DNA from: Demequina sp.
GTDB lineage: Bacteria; Actinomycetota; Actinomycetes; Actinomycetales; Demequinaceae
NCBI GenBank assembly: GCA_024707205.1
Contig: JANQAD010000001.1
Coordinates: 1,887,979 to 1,951,978 of the forward strand
Direction: 5' to 3'
Length of the DNA: 64,000 nt
Shown here: one piece after another, positions 19,103 through 28,097 of the stretch
How positions within the stretch are numbered: position 1 is the stretch's first letter
How the letters are laid out: every line of letters begins with the position of its first letter
Made by a program: the position numbers and the translations under genes
The notes under the pieces: generated by a model
The model's input: only the letters and a program-made list of their open reading frames with translations
What the model was told of the DNA's origin: nothing
Databases searched by the model: none

Positions 19103-20413
19103 ATGACCGACTCCATTCGCGTGACGGGTGGGGCGCCGCTCAGCGGAGAGATCCGCGTTCGTGGTGCCAAGAACTTCGTCAGCAAGGCAATGGTGGCGGC
19201 GCTACTGGGATCCTCGCCCTCGACCCTTCGCAATGTTCCAGACATTCGCGACGTCAGCGTGGTGTCGTCCCTGTTGCGCCTGCACGGCGCCGACGTCGAC
19301 TACGACGTCGAGACCGGCGTGCTCACCATCGACCCAAGCGCCCTCACCAAGGCTGACGCAGTCAGCATCGCCGAACACGCGGGCTCATCGCGCATCCCGA
19401 TCCTGCTGTGTGGGCCACTGCTGCACCGGTTGGGCGAGGCCGTCATTCCAGACCTTGGGGGCTGCCGCATCGGCGACCGGCCCATCGACTTCCACCTCGA
19501 GATCCTGCAGAAGTTCGGCGCCGTGGTCGCCGAGCACCCAGACGGTCTGCACCTCAGCGCCCCCAACGGACTGCACGGCATCAAGTACTCGCTCGCGTAC
19601 CCCTCGGTGGGCGCCACCGAGCAGCTGCTGCTCACCGCGGTCATGGCCGAGGGCATCACGCGCCTCGAGAACGCGGCCGTGGAGCCCGAGATCAAGGACC
19701 TCATCGACACCCTCCAGAAGATGGGCGCGATCATCTCGGTGGATACGGACCGCTCCGTGACCATCGAAGGCGTCGGCCGGATGCACGGATACGACCACGT
19801 GTCGCTGACAGATCGCATCGAGGTGGGGTCGTGGGCGTCCGCGGCGCTCGCCACGGGGGGCGACATCATGATCCTCGGCGCCCAGCAGCGCCACATGGGG
19901 ACCTTCCTCAACGTATTCCGCAAGGTCGGCGGCGAGTTCGACGTGGTGCCGCAGGGCATTCGCTTCTACCACCCCGGCGGCCAGCTGCGACCGATCGCGC
20001 TGCAGACCGACGTGCACCCCGGATTCATGACGGACTGGCAGCAGCCGCTCGTCGTGGCGCTCACCCAGGCGAAGGGCCTGTCCATCGTCCACGAGACCGT
20101 CTACGAGAAGCGCTTTGGGTTCACCGACGCCCTGAACGCCATGGGCGCGCAGGTTCAGCTGTTCCGCGAGTGCCTCGGCGACAAGGAGTGCCGCTTTGGG
20201 CAGCTCAACTTCAAGCACAGCGCCGTGATATCCGGGCCGACGCCGTTGACGGCGGCGGAGATCACCGTCCCCGACCTGCGTGGCGGCTTCTCCCATCTCA
20301 TCGCCGCGCTCGCCGCCACAGGCACCTCGACGGTGCACGGAATCGGCATCATCGACCGTGGCTATGAGGACTTCCGGGGCAAGCTGGCGGCGCTGGGCGC
20401 CACGGTCGAGTAG
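19103..20413 (+). CDS. murA: UDP-N-acetylglucosamine 1-carboxyvinyltransferase
   Basis: MurA (436 aa) transfers enolpyruvate from PEP to UDP-GlcNAc, the first committed step of peptidoglycan synthesis, in the cytosol. Lys23-Asn24 (RGAKN) and the catalytic loop LGGCRIGDRPID with Cys121 are present; this Cys is the fosfomycin target, and organisms with Asp there are naturally resistant. DVHPGFMTDWQQPL carries the general-base Asp region. Length is normal. It leads a tight run with plsC, gpsA and ddl, combining wall and phospholipid precursor genes as in many Micrococcales. Confidence 0.96.
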   Translation: MTDSIRVTGGAPLSGEIRVRGAKNFVSKAMVAALLGSSPSTLRNVPDIRDVSVVSSLLRLHGADVDYDVETGVLTIDPSALTKADAVSIAEHAGSSRIPILLCGPLLHRLGEAVIPDLGGCRIGDRPIDFHLEILQKFGAVVAEHPDGLHLSAPNGLHGIKYSLAYPSVGATEQLLLTAVMAEGITRLENAAVEPEIKDLIDTLQKMGAIISVDTDRSVTIEGVGRMHGYDHVSLTDRIEVGSWASAALATGGDIMILGAQQRHMGTFLNVFRKVGGEFDVVPQGIRFYHPGGQLRPIALQTDVHPGFMTDWQQPLVVALTQAKGLSIVHETVYEKRFGFTDALNAMGAQVQLFRECLGDKECRFGQLNFKHSAVISGPTPLTAAEITVPDLRGGFSHLIAALAATGTSTVHGIGIIDRGYEDFRGKLAALGATVE

Positions 20414-20418
20414 GCGGC

Positions 20419-21150
20419 ATGCCCACACGTCCCAACTGGGCCTTCCGCACTGTGGTCAATCTGGTGCGACCGCTCGCGACGTTCCTCCTCAAGCGTGACT
20501 GGTCCGGAGCAGAGAACCTGCCGACGGACAGAGGGTTCATCGCGGTCTCGAATCACGTGAGCTACGTGGATCCGCTGACGTTCGGTCATTTCCTCTACAA
20601 CAACGGCCACCCGCCCCGCTTCTTGGCGAAGAAGGAGCTCTTCGAACTGCCGGTGATCGGCCGCGTGCTCAAGTCAGGCGACCAGATCCCCGTCTACCGA
20701 GGAACCTCGCAGGCGAAGGACTCGCTCAACTACGCCCGCGTGGTGCTTGACCGCGGAGACATGATCGCGATGTTCCCCGAAGGCACGCTCACTCGCGACC
20801 CGGAGCTGTGGCCCATGGTCGCGCGCACGGGTGCGGCAAGGCTTGCGCTTGAGAGCGGCGCGGCGGTCATCCCGGTGGCGCAATGGGGGGCGCACCTGCT
20901 GCTCCCGCCGTACTCCAAGAAGCCAGACCTCTTTCCCCGCAAGCCCATGATCGTGCGCGCCGGGCCGGCTATCGACCTCGACGATCTGAGAGGCAAACCT
21001 CTCGACACTGACTTGCTGCGCCTCGCGACCGACCGGATCATGGCTACCCTGACTGCCATGGTGGCGGAAATGCGCGGCGAGCCTGCGCCCCAGCACCCGT
21101 ACGACATGCGCGCGAACCCCAGCCCTCAGTCGAGCGAGGGGGAGCAGTGA
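20419..21150 (+). CDS. plsC: 1-acyl-sn-glycerol-3-phosphate acyltransferase
   Basis: A 243-aa membrane-associated acyltransferase that makes phosphatidic acid from lysophosphatidate. The family motifs are present: NHVSYVD (H-x4-D catalytic motif), PVYRGTSQAKDS and FPEGTLTRD (acceptor binding). It starts 5 bases after murA and its stop overlaps the GTG start of gpsA, so translation is probably coupled. Being next to gpsA, which supplies glycerol-3-phosphate, supports the assignment. Confidence 0.92.
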   Translation: MPTRPNWAFRTVVNLVRPLATFLLKRDWSGAENLPTDRGFIAVSNHVSYVDPLTFGHFLYNNGHPPRFLAKKELFELPVIGRVLKSGDQIPVYRGTSQAKDSLNYARVVLDRGDMIAMFPEGTLTRDPELWPMVARTGAARLALESGAAVIPVAQWGAHLLLPPYSKKPDLFPRKPMIVRAGPAIDLDDLRGKPLDTDLLRLATDRIMATLTAMVAEMRGEPAPQHPYDMRANPSPQSSEGEQ

Positions 21151-22148
21151 CCCGCGCGACCGTCATCGGCGCCGGGGCTTGGGGAACGACGTTCGCCTCG
21201 GTGCTCACCGACGCCGGCACAAGCACGACGCTGTGGGGACGTGACCCGCAGTCCCTCGCCGAGATCTCCGCTCACGGCCGCAACACGCGAGCGCTCCCAG
21301 ACCTCCAACTGGCCTCCGGCATCGCCACCACGATGGACGCCGAGGAGGCGCTCGCGGAGGCGGACATTGTCGCCGTCGCCGTTCCGGCGCAACGGGCGCG
21401 GAGCATCATGGCGCCTCTCGCGAAGCTCATTCCCAGCGATGCCGTCGTCGTCTCGCTCATGAAGGGCGTGGAGGCGGGAACGCACTCGCTCATGTCTGAG
21501 GTTCTCAAGGAGGTCCTCGGCGTGGGCAACGAGCGCACGGCGGTGGTCTCGGGGCCGAACCTCGCTCGCGAGATCGCCGCCCGCCAGCCGACCGCAACCG
21601 TCGTGGCCTCGACCGAACTCGAAGCCGCCGAGCGGGTCGCCGCCGCAACAGCGTCGGGCTATTTCCGGCCGTACACGAACACCGACGTCGTTGGCGTGGA
21701 ACTGTGCGGCGCCTACAAGAACGTGATTGCCGTGGGCGTTGGGGTCTCCGACGGCCTCGGCTTCGGTAACAACACCACAGCAACCGTCATCACCCGCGGG
21801 CTCGCGGAGATCTCGCGCCTGGGCTTGGCGCTCAACGCGCGCCCGGAGACTTTCAGCGGCCTCGCCGGCATGGGCGACCTCATCGCGACCTGCGCGTCGC
21901 CGCTCAGCCGCAACCACATGCTCGGCAAGCGGATCGGTCAGGGGGCGACGCTGGACGAGGCCCTCGCATCCGGTTCCGGCACGGCGGAGGGCGTGACGTC
22001 CGCGAGGTCGATTCAGGAGCTCGCGGCGAGCCTTGGCGTGGACGTGCCGATCTGCGACGCCGTGGTCACGATGCTTGCCGGGGCCGTGGCACCGCAGGAG
22101 GTGCTTGGCCTGCTCCTCAGCCGCCCTCGCAAGGCCGAGGTGGGCTAG
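21147..22148 (+). CDS. gpsA: NAD(P)-dependent glycerol-3-phosphate dehydrogenase
   Basis: GpsA (333 aa) reduces dihydroxyacetone phosphate to sn-glycerol-3-phosphate for phospholipids. The N-terminus TRATVIGAGAWGTTFASVL has the Rossmann GAGAWGT motif, SGPNLAREIA follows, GAYKNVIAVGVGV carries the catalytic Lys, and RNHMLGKRIGQG is the substrate-site loop. GTG 21147 overlaps the plsC stop by 4 bases and its own stop TAG overlaps the GTG of ddl. Confidence 0.96.
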   Translation: MTRATVIGAGAWGTTFASVLTDAGTSTTLWGRDPQSLAEISAHGRNTRALPDLQLASGIATTMDAEEALAEADIVAVAVPAQRARSIMAPLAKLIPSDAVVVSLMKGVEAGTHSLMSEVLKEVLGVGNERTAVVSGPNLAREIAARQPTATVVASTELEAAERVAAATASGYFRPYTNTDVVGVELCGAYKNVIAVGVGVSDGLGFGNNTTATVITRGLAEISRLGLALNARPETFSGLAGMGDLIATCASPLSRNHMLGKRIGQGATLDEALASGSGTAEGVTSARSIQELAASLGVDVPICDAVVTMLAGAVAPQEVLGLLLSRPRKAEVG

Positions 22149-23242
22149 TGGCGGCCCGCCCCGTGGTCGCCGTTGTCTTTGGCGGCCGCTCGTCCGAGCA
22201 TGGGGTCTCGTGTGTCACGGCCGGGGGAGTGCTCGCTGCGATTGACCGTTCTGCCTGGGACGTTGTCGCGATCGGCATCACTCGCGAGGGCCGTTGGACG
22301 CTTGCTTCCGCCGATCCTGCGCAATGGCGCATCGTCGACGGTCAGCTGCCGACGGTAGCCGACGCCCCGCACACCGTGCTGCCGCCATCGCAGGCAGGCA
22401 CCGGCGAGTGGCGCGTGTTGGGCGACGACGGCGCGGTCCGCTCGCTCGGTCCCATTGACGTGGTGTTTCCCGTGCTCCACGGCCCCTTTGGTGAGGACGG
22501 CACGGTCCAGGGCGCGCTTGAGCTCGTCGACGTGCGCTACGTAGGGTCCGGGGTGCTGGCGTCCGCGGTTGGCATGGACAAGCAGTTCATGCGCGCGGCG
22601 TTCGTCGACGCCGGCTTGCCGGTGACCGACGCTGTGGTGCTGCTTCCCGGTCAGGATGCGGCCCCACGCATGGCCGAGATCGAGGCGCTCGGGCTTCCCG
22701 TGTTCGTCAAGCCCGCGCGTGCGGGCTCGTCGATGGGGATCTCGCGGGTCGATGACCTCGCCCAGTTGGACGCCGCCATCGCGGCGGCGCTCAAGCATGA
22801 CCCCAAGGTGCTCGTGGAGCGCGGCGTCGTTGGCCGCGAGATCGAGACTGCGGTGCTCGGCACACCCGATGGCCCGCGCACGTCTTTGCCTGGGGAGATC
22901 GTCACGGGCGGGGAGCACTCGTTCTACGACTTTGATGCGAAGTACCTCGACGAGGCGCACGTGCAGCTCATCTGTCCCGCCGACCTGTCCGAAGACGTCA
23001 TCGCCCGCGTTCGCGCGATGGCCGAGGCCGCATTCACCGCCGTGGGTGCGGAGTCGCTCGCGCGGGTGGATGTGTTCGTTGGCGAGGACGGCACGGTCAC
23101 CGTCAACGAGATCAACACGATGCCGGGGTTCACGCCCACGTCGATGTATCCGCGCATGTGGGCCGCCACGGGCGTTGAGTACCCGGAGCTCGTCTCCGCC
23201 CTCCTCGAGACGGCTCTCAGCCGCCCGCTCGGATTGCGGTAG
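22148..23242 (+). CDS. ddl: D-alanine--D-alanine ligase
   Basis: Ddl (364 aa) joins two D-alanines with ATP to make the peptidoglycan dipeptide. It has the N-terminal block VVFGGRSSEHGVSC, the ATP-grasp segment VFVKPARAGSSMGISRV, and the metal-binding end VNEINTMPGFTPTSMYP. GTG 22148 overlaps the gpsA stop codon. Vancomycin-type D-Ala-D-Lac specificity usually carries a different omega loop, but I did not analyse that in detail. Confidence 0.96.
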   Translation: MAARPVVAVVFGGRSSEHGVSCVTAGGVLAAIDRSAWDVVAIGITREGRWTLASADPAQWRIVDGQLPTVADAPHTVLPPSQAGTGEWRVLGDDGAVRSLGPIDVVFPVLHGPFGEDGTVQGALELVDVRYVGSGVLASAVGMDKQFMRAAFVDAGLPVTDAVVLLPGQDAAPRMAEIEALGLPVFVKPARAGSSMGISRVDDLAQLDAAIAAALKHDPKVLVERGVVGREIETAVLGTPDGPRTSLPGEIVTGGEHSFYDFDAKYLDEAHVQLICPADLSEDVIARVRAMAEAAFTAVGAESLARVDVFVGEDGTVTVNEINTMPGFTPTSMYPRMWAATGVEYPELVSALLETALSRPLGLR

Positions 23243-23289
23243 GGATTCGTGCCCCAGGGTAGGCAACGCTTCGCCACGCCCCTTCCGCA

Positions 23290-24732
23290 CTAGGCGGCGG
23301 GGCGTACGGAGCTGCCGGGTTGTCGTCGCCGGCGCAGGTCCACTGAGGCAGGCGGGATGAACCACACCTGGTTGTCCTCGATGACCACACCCCAGCCCTC
23401 CTCGTGAATGATGGTGTGACAGCTCACGCACAGCATCACCAGGTTCCGCTCATCGGTCGGACCGCCATCGTCCCAGGTAATGATGTGGTGGAAGTTTGCC
23501 CTGGAGCGAGCCGCGGAGCACTTTGCGCACCCTCTGTCGCGTTCGGCGACGGCGAGGCGCTGCCCTCCGCTTGCGAGCCGCCTGGTGCGCCCCAGGGCGA
23601 GCGGGACGCCTCCCTTGCCCTGAAGCAGGGCAGCGAACTGCACGTCCGCGGCCATCGCGAGCACCCGGCCGATGGTGATGGGCGCCTCGACGCCATCGCA
23701 CGAGGCGAAGCCCGCGCCTGACTCAAGTGACGTCTTTGAGGCGCGGATCACGAATGTGCTCTGCGGCCGAGTGGTCGCGAGTTCGCAGCCGCTCACGTGC
23801 AGTGCCATCGCGACCAATGTGTCCGCCATGATCTGGCCCACCTTGCGCTGCGAGCGTGGATCGTCGTCGCGTTGGGTGTTGAGCGCAGTCTGGAGCTCCG
23901 CGTCGAACCACGCCTTCACGGGCGCCGCCAGCGCCGGCGGCAGTGACCCAAAGAAGTTGACCGTCCCGTCGACCTCGTCGTAGACCTTGAAGAATCGCTT
24001 CTCGTGCTGCCGACGCTCTCGATCCGCGTAGCCCTCGGGGTCGAGCTCCGCGAACGTCTCGAGGCACAGCCGCCTCAGCGCCACGATTGACAGTTGTCGG
24101 GCGCTCTCGACCATCAACGCCTCTGCCTGCGCGCGGTTGACGGTCATGTCCTCGAGGTTGCGGCGGATCAGGACCGCCTTCTCAGTGCCCAACCAGCCAG
24201 CCCGGATCGCGGCGGCGAGCGGCGACATCTGGGGCTGGGTGTGCGGTGGCGTCGGCACCGCGGGCGCGGGGAAGGAGAGGGAAGTGAGCGACGGCTCGCC
24301 GAAAGCAAGTTCGTCGCCGGCCGGGTCGCCGGCATTCGGTTGCTCGACATCCGGAACCACAGACAAGACGGGGCCGTCAGAGGCCCTCGCCCCAGCGTCG
24401 GCCAGTGCCTGCCCAAGCCCGATAAGTTTGCCCGCCTCCGTCGTGGACAGCCCCGTGTGCTTGGATAACAGCGCCGCCGCGTTCGGGCTGCCCTTGTATC
24501 GAGCGAAACCCTCCGAATCCGAGAGCTCCTCGAGGCGCGCCGCGTACGGCGCGAGCAAGGCATCCGCCGCGTGCCGCACCTTCGCGATCACCGTGGCGGC
24601 GTCGAGCGCGCGCTGCCCGGAAAGCTGGCTGGCTGGGCGCAGCGCATTCAGCTCATCGACGTGCCGCCACAGCTCCACGAGCGCGGCGTCGCCCGAACCC
24701 TCGAGGGGGTAGGCGATGGCTTCCGCGGTCAT
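23290..24732 (-). CDS. DUF222 and HNH endonuclease domain protein
   Basis: An actinobacteria-specific protein (480 aa from ATG 24732; TTG 24744 would add four residues). The N-terminal two thirds match the helical DUF222 region (ARYKGSPNAAALLSKHTGLS, ALRRLCLETFAELDPEGYADR). The C-terminus is an HNH nuclease fold, GCAKCSAARSRANFHHIITWDDGG then NLVMLCVSCHTIIHEEGW, with CxxC/CxxC zinc ligands and the H-H-N set. These proteins occur in many copies per genome and have been suggested to be mobile, but their function is unknown. It sits between ddl and the DUF3515 lipoprotein, on the opposite strand to ddl. The neighbours are often adjacent in relatives, so it may be an insertion. Confidence 0.85.
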   Translation of the reverse strand: MTAEAIAYPLEGSGDAALVELWRHVDELNALRPASQLSGQRALDAATVIAKVRHAADALLAPYAARLEELSDSEGFARYKGSPNAAALLSKHTGLSTTEAGKLIGLGQALADAGARASDGPVLSVVPDVEQPNAGDPAGDELAFGEPSLTSLSFPAPAVPTPPHTQPQMSPLAAAIRAGWLGTEKAVLIRRNLEDMTVNRAQAEALMVESARQLSIVALRRLCLETFAELDPEGYADRERRQHEKRFFKVYDEVDGTVNFFGSLPPALAAPVKAWFDAELQTALNTQRDDDPRSQRKVGQIMADTLVAMALHVSGCELATTRPQSTFVIRASKTSLESGAGFASCDGVEAPITIGRVLAMAADVQFAALLQGKGGVPLALGRTRRLASGGQRLAVAERDRGCAKCSAARSRANFHHIITWDDGGPTDERNLVMLCVSCHTIIHEEGWGVVIEDNQVWFIPPASVDLRRRRQPGSSVRPAA

Positions 24733-24786
24733 GACAACACTCAACCACGAGGGTCTGACATGGCCCCCAACAGCCCATTTATCAGG

Positions 24787-25248
24787 CTACTTACACTCAA
24801 GCCCATTGCTCGGCGCCAAAGACGCCGGCCCCGAGACCTCCGCCAACAGATCGGCGACGGCGTCCTGCGCTCGCGCGGTAGGGATCAGCACCTCAACGGC
24901 TGGCGAGCGCCCAAAGGACGTCGCCCGCCACTGGTCGCCGTCCTCGACAACCAGCCAGTCCTGTGATGCCCCCGTGGCAGTCACGGCAACGCACTGATCC
25001 GTGGTCGGCCCGGGCGGCTCCACGCCGCATCGCACCACGATTGGGTACTCGGCGCCGTACGCGGCGGTCGCCTGCGAGGACGTGCCGCGCACGTCCAGTC
25101 CGCCAAGAGAAGAGGGCATCGCGAGCATCACGCGCGCGCAGTCCGGGTCCGCGGCATAGGGCGCTGGGTCCACAATGAGCGGCTGCGAGCACCCGGCCAG
25201 TAGCGCCACACTGGCGCCTGAAATCGCCACCACGCCAAGAAGCCGCAC
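24787..25248 (-). CDS. DUF3515 family lipoprotein
   Basis: A 153-aa lipoprotein: MRLLGVVAISGASVALLAGCSQP has lipobox LLAGC. The mature part has the conserved D-C-ARVM core and two further Cys (VVRCGVEPPG, DQCVAV) that could form a disulfide. DUF3515 proteins are common in Actinobacteria between ddl and thiL, exactly the context here; function is unknown. It is divergent from the MATE exporter, 33 bases between starts. Confidence 0.85.
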   Translation of the reverse strand: MRLLGVVAISGASVALLAGCSQPLIVDPAPYAADPDCARVMLAMPSSLGGLDVRGTSSQATAAYGAEYPIVVRCGVEPPGPTTDQCVAVTATGASQDWLVVEDGDQWRATSFGRSPAVEVLIPTARAQDAVADLLAEVSGPASLAPSNGLECK

Positions 25249-25281
25249 GCCCCAAGCCTAGGCCCGCGATACCCTCGCCGA

Positions 25282-26640
25282 ATGACCACCGGCGTGCGCA
25301 CCTGGCCGCACCGCCGCGCGTTCTCGATCGCGTGGCCCGCGATCCTCTCCAACCTCTCGGTGCCGCTCGTCGGCCTCATCGACACGGCGATGCTCGGCCA
25401 CTTCTCCGACGAGACCAACCTCGCCGCCGCCGCCCTCGGCTCCACGGTCCTGGGCGCCGTCTTCTGGCTCCTATCCTTCTTGCGAACGGGCACAACGAGC
25501 CTGGTAGGACGGGCTTTGGGCGCCAGCAGGCCCGACGCCGCCCTCACCCACGCGCAACGCTCCGCCATCCTCGCGGCCGGTTTGGGCGTCGGGATTCTGC
25601 TGGTTCAGTGGGCGATAGTGCCTCCCCTCATGCGCCTCCTGACGCCCGACGCCGCGATGGCCGATCTCGCCTCCTCCTTCACCTCGATTCGGCTTGCGAG
25701 CGCGCCCGCGGTGCTCCTCACCTTGGTAATCGCGGGCTGGTTCATCGGCGCGGGGGACACGCGGCGGCCGCTCGCGGTGGTGGTGACGATCGGCGGGCTC
25801 AACGTCGTCCTCGACCTGCTGCTCGTCGCCGGCATGCACCTGGGCGCCGAGGGTGCCGCCGTGGCCACCGTCATCTCCGAGTGGGCGGGCTTCGCCCTGG
25901 CCGTGACGCTGTGGTGGCGCGCTCAGACCGAGGCGACCAGAGCGTCGGCCCGGCTGTGGAGAGGGAAGGGGCTGCGCACGGGGTGGCGGGCCGTGCTGGG
26001 GCTCAACCGCGATATCTTCCTGCGCACCGCTGTGCTCTACACGGTGCTCACGTTCATGACCGCGTACGGGGCGCACGTATCAACGACCGTGGTGGCTGCG
26101 AACGCGATACTGATGCAGCTGATGCTGCTCGCGTCCTATGGGCAGGACGGATATGCGCACGCCGCCGAGTCGCTCGCTGCGCGCGAGATCGGCGCGCGCG
26201 ATGTGCCGGCCTTCCATCGCGCGGTGGGCGCCGCGGCCGCGCCCGCGGTGGCGATCGGGGCGGTTTTCACGCTGCTATATGCGGTGGCGGGCTCGGCGTT
26301 TGTGGCCGTCCTGACCTCGCTGCCCGACGTCACCGCCGCCACGCAGGCGGTGATCCCGTGGCTCGCGGCGCTGCCGTTGCTGAGCTCTGCGGCGTACCTG
26401 TTCGACGGGGTGTTCCTGGGATCTGGCAAGGTGCGGTGGATGCTCGTCACGATGGCCGCGTCTGCGCTGGTGTTCTTCCTGGTCTGGTGGCTGGGCGCGT
26501 CCGTGGACGGCGACAACGAGCGCAACATCAACCTGTGGCGCGCGTTCCTCGTGTTCAATGTGTGCCGCGGGCTGTTCCTCGGGCTCGCGTATGTGCGCGT
26601 GACGCGGGCGCGCGCGTGGCTGGTGCGTAGCGCCGCCTAG
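25282..26640 (+). CDS. MATE-family efflux transporter (DinF-like)
   Basis: A 452-aa polytopic membrane protein with about 12 hydrophobic helices in two halves. FSIAWPAILSNLSVPLVGLIDTAMLGHF at the N-terminus is typical of the DinF branch of MATE antiporters, with GTTSLVGRALGA in the first half and VAANAILMQLMLLASYGQDGYAHAAE in the second. The family exports cationic drugs or metabolites using Na+ or H+. Substrate cannot be told. thiL starts 11 bases downstream. Confidence 0.88.
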   Translation: MTTGVRTWPHRRAFSIAWPAILSNLSVPLVGLIDTAMLGHFSDETNLAAAALGSTVLGAVFWLLSFLRTGTTSLVGRALGASRPDAALTHAQRSAILAAGLGVGILLVQWAIVPPLMRLLTPDAAMADLASSFTSIRLASAPAVLLTLVIAGWFIGAGDTRRPLAVVVTIGGLNVVLDLLLVAGMHLGAEGAAVATVISEWAGFALAVTLWWRAQTEATRASARLWRGKGLRTGWRAVLGLNRDIFLRTAVLYTVLTFMTAYGAHVSTTVVAANAILMQLMLLASYGQDGYAHAAESLAAREIGARDVPAFHRAVGAAAAPAVAIGAVFTLLYAVAGSAFVAVLTSLPDVTAATQAVIPWLAALPLLSSAAYLFDGVFLGSGKVRWMLVTMAASALVFFLVWWLGASVDGDNERNINLWRAFLVFNVCRGLFLGLAYVRVTRARAWLVRSAA

Positions 26641-26650
26641 GCTTGCCTCC

Positions 26651-27585
26651 GTGACCACGATCGGCGAGCTTGGCGAGGACGCGCTCATCGCGGCCTTCGC
26701 TCCCCGCCTGCCAACCACTGACGCGGAGATCCTCGGCCCCGGCGACGACGCCGCGGTCCTTTCAGTAGACGGGCACCTGGTGGTCAGTTCGGATGTCCTC
26801 GTCGAGAACCGCCACTTCCGCCTCGAGTGGTCGACCGGCGAAGACATCGGTTGGCGCGCGGCCGTGCAGAATCTCGCGGACATCGACGCGATGGGCGCCG
26901 TGCCAACGGCCCTGCAGGTGACACTCGCTGCGCCCCCGGACACGCCGGTCGCTTGGGTCCTCGCCTTCGCGGATGGGCTGCGGCTAGCGTGCGAGCCCCA
27001 CGGCGTCGGCGTGGTCGGCGGCGATCTCAGTGCCTCAAACGAGATCCACATCGGCGTCACCGCCATCGGAGAGACCCACGGCATGGATCCGGTCACGAGG
27101 GCCGACGCTGTGCCCGGGGATGTCGTGGCAGTTTCAGCCCCGCTCGGCGCGGCAGCGGCGGGTTACGCGCTCCTCGACGCAGGCATCACCGAGGGCGAGG
27201 CGGTTCAGCTCTTTCTCAGGCCAAGGCCTTTCATAGGCGCCGGGCTCGAGGCAGCCCTGCGTGGCGCCAGCGCGATGATGGACATCAGCGACGGCCTCTT
27301 GCGCGACGCAAGCCGCATCGCCCGTGCCTCTGACGCCGCCCTGGAAATAGCGTCGGGCCTGGTACCGGTGCACCTGGCTGCGGTGGCCGCGGGCAAGCAG
27401 TTGAACCGCGACCCCAAGCAATGGGCGCTCACCGGGGAGAGGACCACCACATCCTCGCGACGTTCCCAACCGCCGGCGCCGTGCCTACCGGCTGGACGAT
27501 CATCGGCGACGTTCGCGTCGGCAGCGGCGTCACCGTGGATGGCGTGGCGCCAACAGAACTGGGCTGGGACCACTTCGCCGGCTAA
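26651..27585 (+). CDS. thiL: Thiamine-monophosphate kinase (frameshifted near the 3' end)
   Basis: ThiL phosphorylates thiamine monophosphate to the active diphosphate. GTG 26651 opens MTTIGELGEDALIAAF; GPGDDAAVL and the VSSDVLVENRHFRLEW block bind ATP and Mg2+, and MMDISDGLLRDASRIA is the second signature. At 27434-27437 the frame breaks: the expected T-G-G-E-D-H-H motif needs one more G (ACCGGGGAGAGG read as ACCGGGGGAGAGG). With that base the protein runs on as ILATFPTAGAVPTGWTII to TAA 27583-27585, 311 aa, normal length. Because thiL is usually essential without thiamine salvage, a base-calling error in a G-run is more likely than a dead gene. Confidence 0.88.
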
Positions 27586-27592
27586 CTCGCGC

Positions 27593-27648
27593 CTGTACGC
27601 ACATGAGCGTCGAAAGTGAGCCCGGATCCGACGTTCATGTGCGTACAG
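27593..27648. repeat. 20-bp-stem inverted repeat after thiL
   Basis: CTGTACGCACATGA (27593-27606) is perfectly repeated inverted as TCATGTGCGTACAG (27635-27648). The stem continues inward to about 20 bp (27593-27612 with 27629-27648, one G-U), leaving a 16-base loop. It starts 8 bases after the true thiL stop, between convergent thiL and rpmB. Without a T-run it could be an I-shaped terminator or a small dispersed palindromic element. Confidence 0.7.
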
Positions 27649-27663
27649 CGCGCGGGGGCACAG

Positions 27664-27694
27664 AAAAACGGGCGCCCCCATCAGGGGACGCCCG
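27664..27694 (-). terminator. Intrinsic terminator of rpmB
   Basis: CGGGCGCCCCC (27669-27679) pairs with GGGGACGCCCG (27684-27694), 11 bp with one C-A mismatch and loop ATCA. On the minus strand the stem is followed by T5 (27664-27668). Confidence 0.85.
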
Positions 27695-27713
27695 CTCGTC
27701 GCGAAAGCGGAAA

Positions 27714-27911
27714 TTACGCGGAGACGGCGCGCTGCACCTTGCCGGCCTTGAGGCACGACGTGCACACGTTGACGCGCTTGGGGCTCCCGTTGACGATCGC
27801 GCGCACGCGCTGGATGTTCGGGTTCCAGCGACGCGAGGTGCGGCGGTGGGAGTGCGAGATCGAGTTACCGAAGGACGGACCCTTGCCGCACACGTCGCAG
27901 TTGGCAGCCAC
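27714..27911 (-). CDS. rpmB: 50S ribosomal protein L28, zinc-binding (C+) form
   Basis: A 65-aa large-subunit protein. GTG 27911 follows AGGAGAA; the longer upstream frame has no ribosome site. The sequence begins VAANCDVCGKGPSFGNSISH and carries a second pair, VCTSCLKAG, so both CxxC knuckles of the zinc form are present. Actinobacteria often carry a zinc-free L28 paralogue elsewhere under zinc control, which is not in this window. A CCCGAA-GGCG-TTCGGG hairpin lies in the upstream region near 27945-27960. It is divergent from the FakA-like gene, as is usual. Confidence 0.95.
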   Translation of the reverse strand: MAANCDVCGKGPSFGNSISHSHRRTSRRWNPNIQRVRAIVNGSPKRVNVCTSCLKAGKVQRAVSA

Positions 27912-28097
27912 GATAGTTCTCCTTGAAGACTTTTGGATGGGGCCCGAAGGCGTTCGGGCAACCGCACAAGAGTACCCGATGCGCGCCCGTTTGGCCAAGT
28001 TCCTATGCCCGACGGCACGGTTGCGGTGGGCGTGTCGGCTCACCGTGGGAACATGGTACCCACCCGATGGGCGGGGGACCTGGGCTTAGGAGGCACG

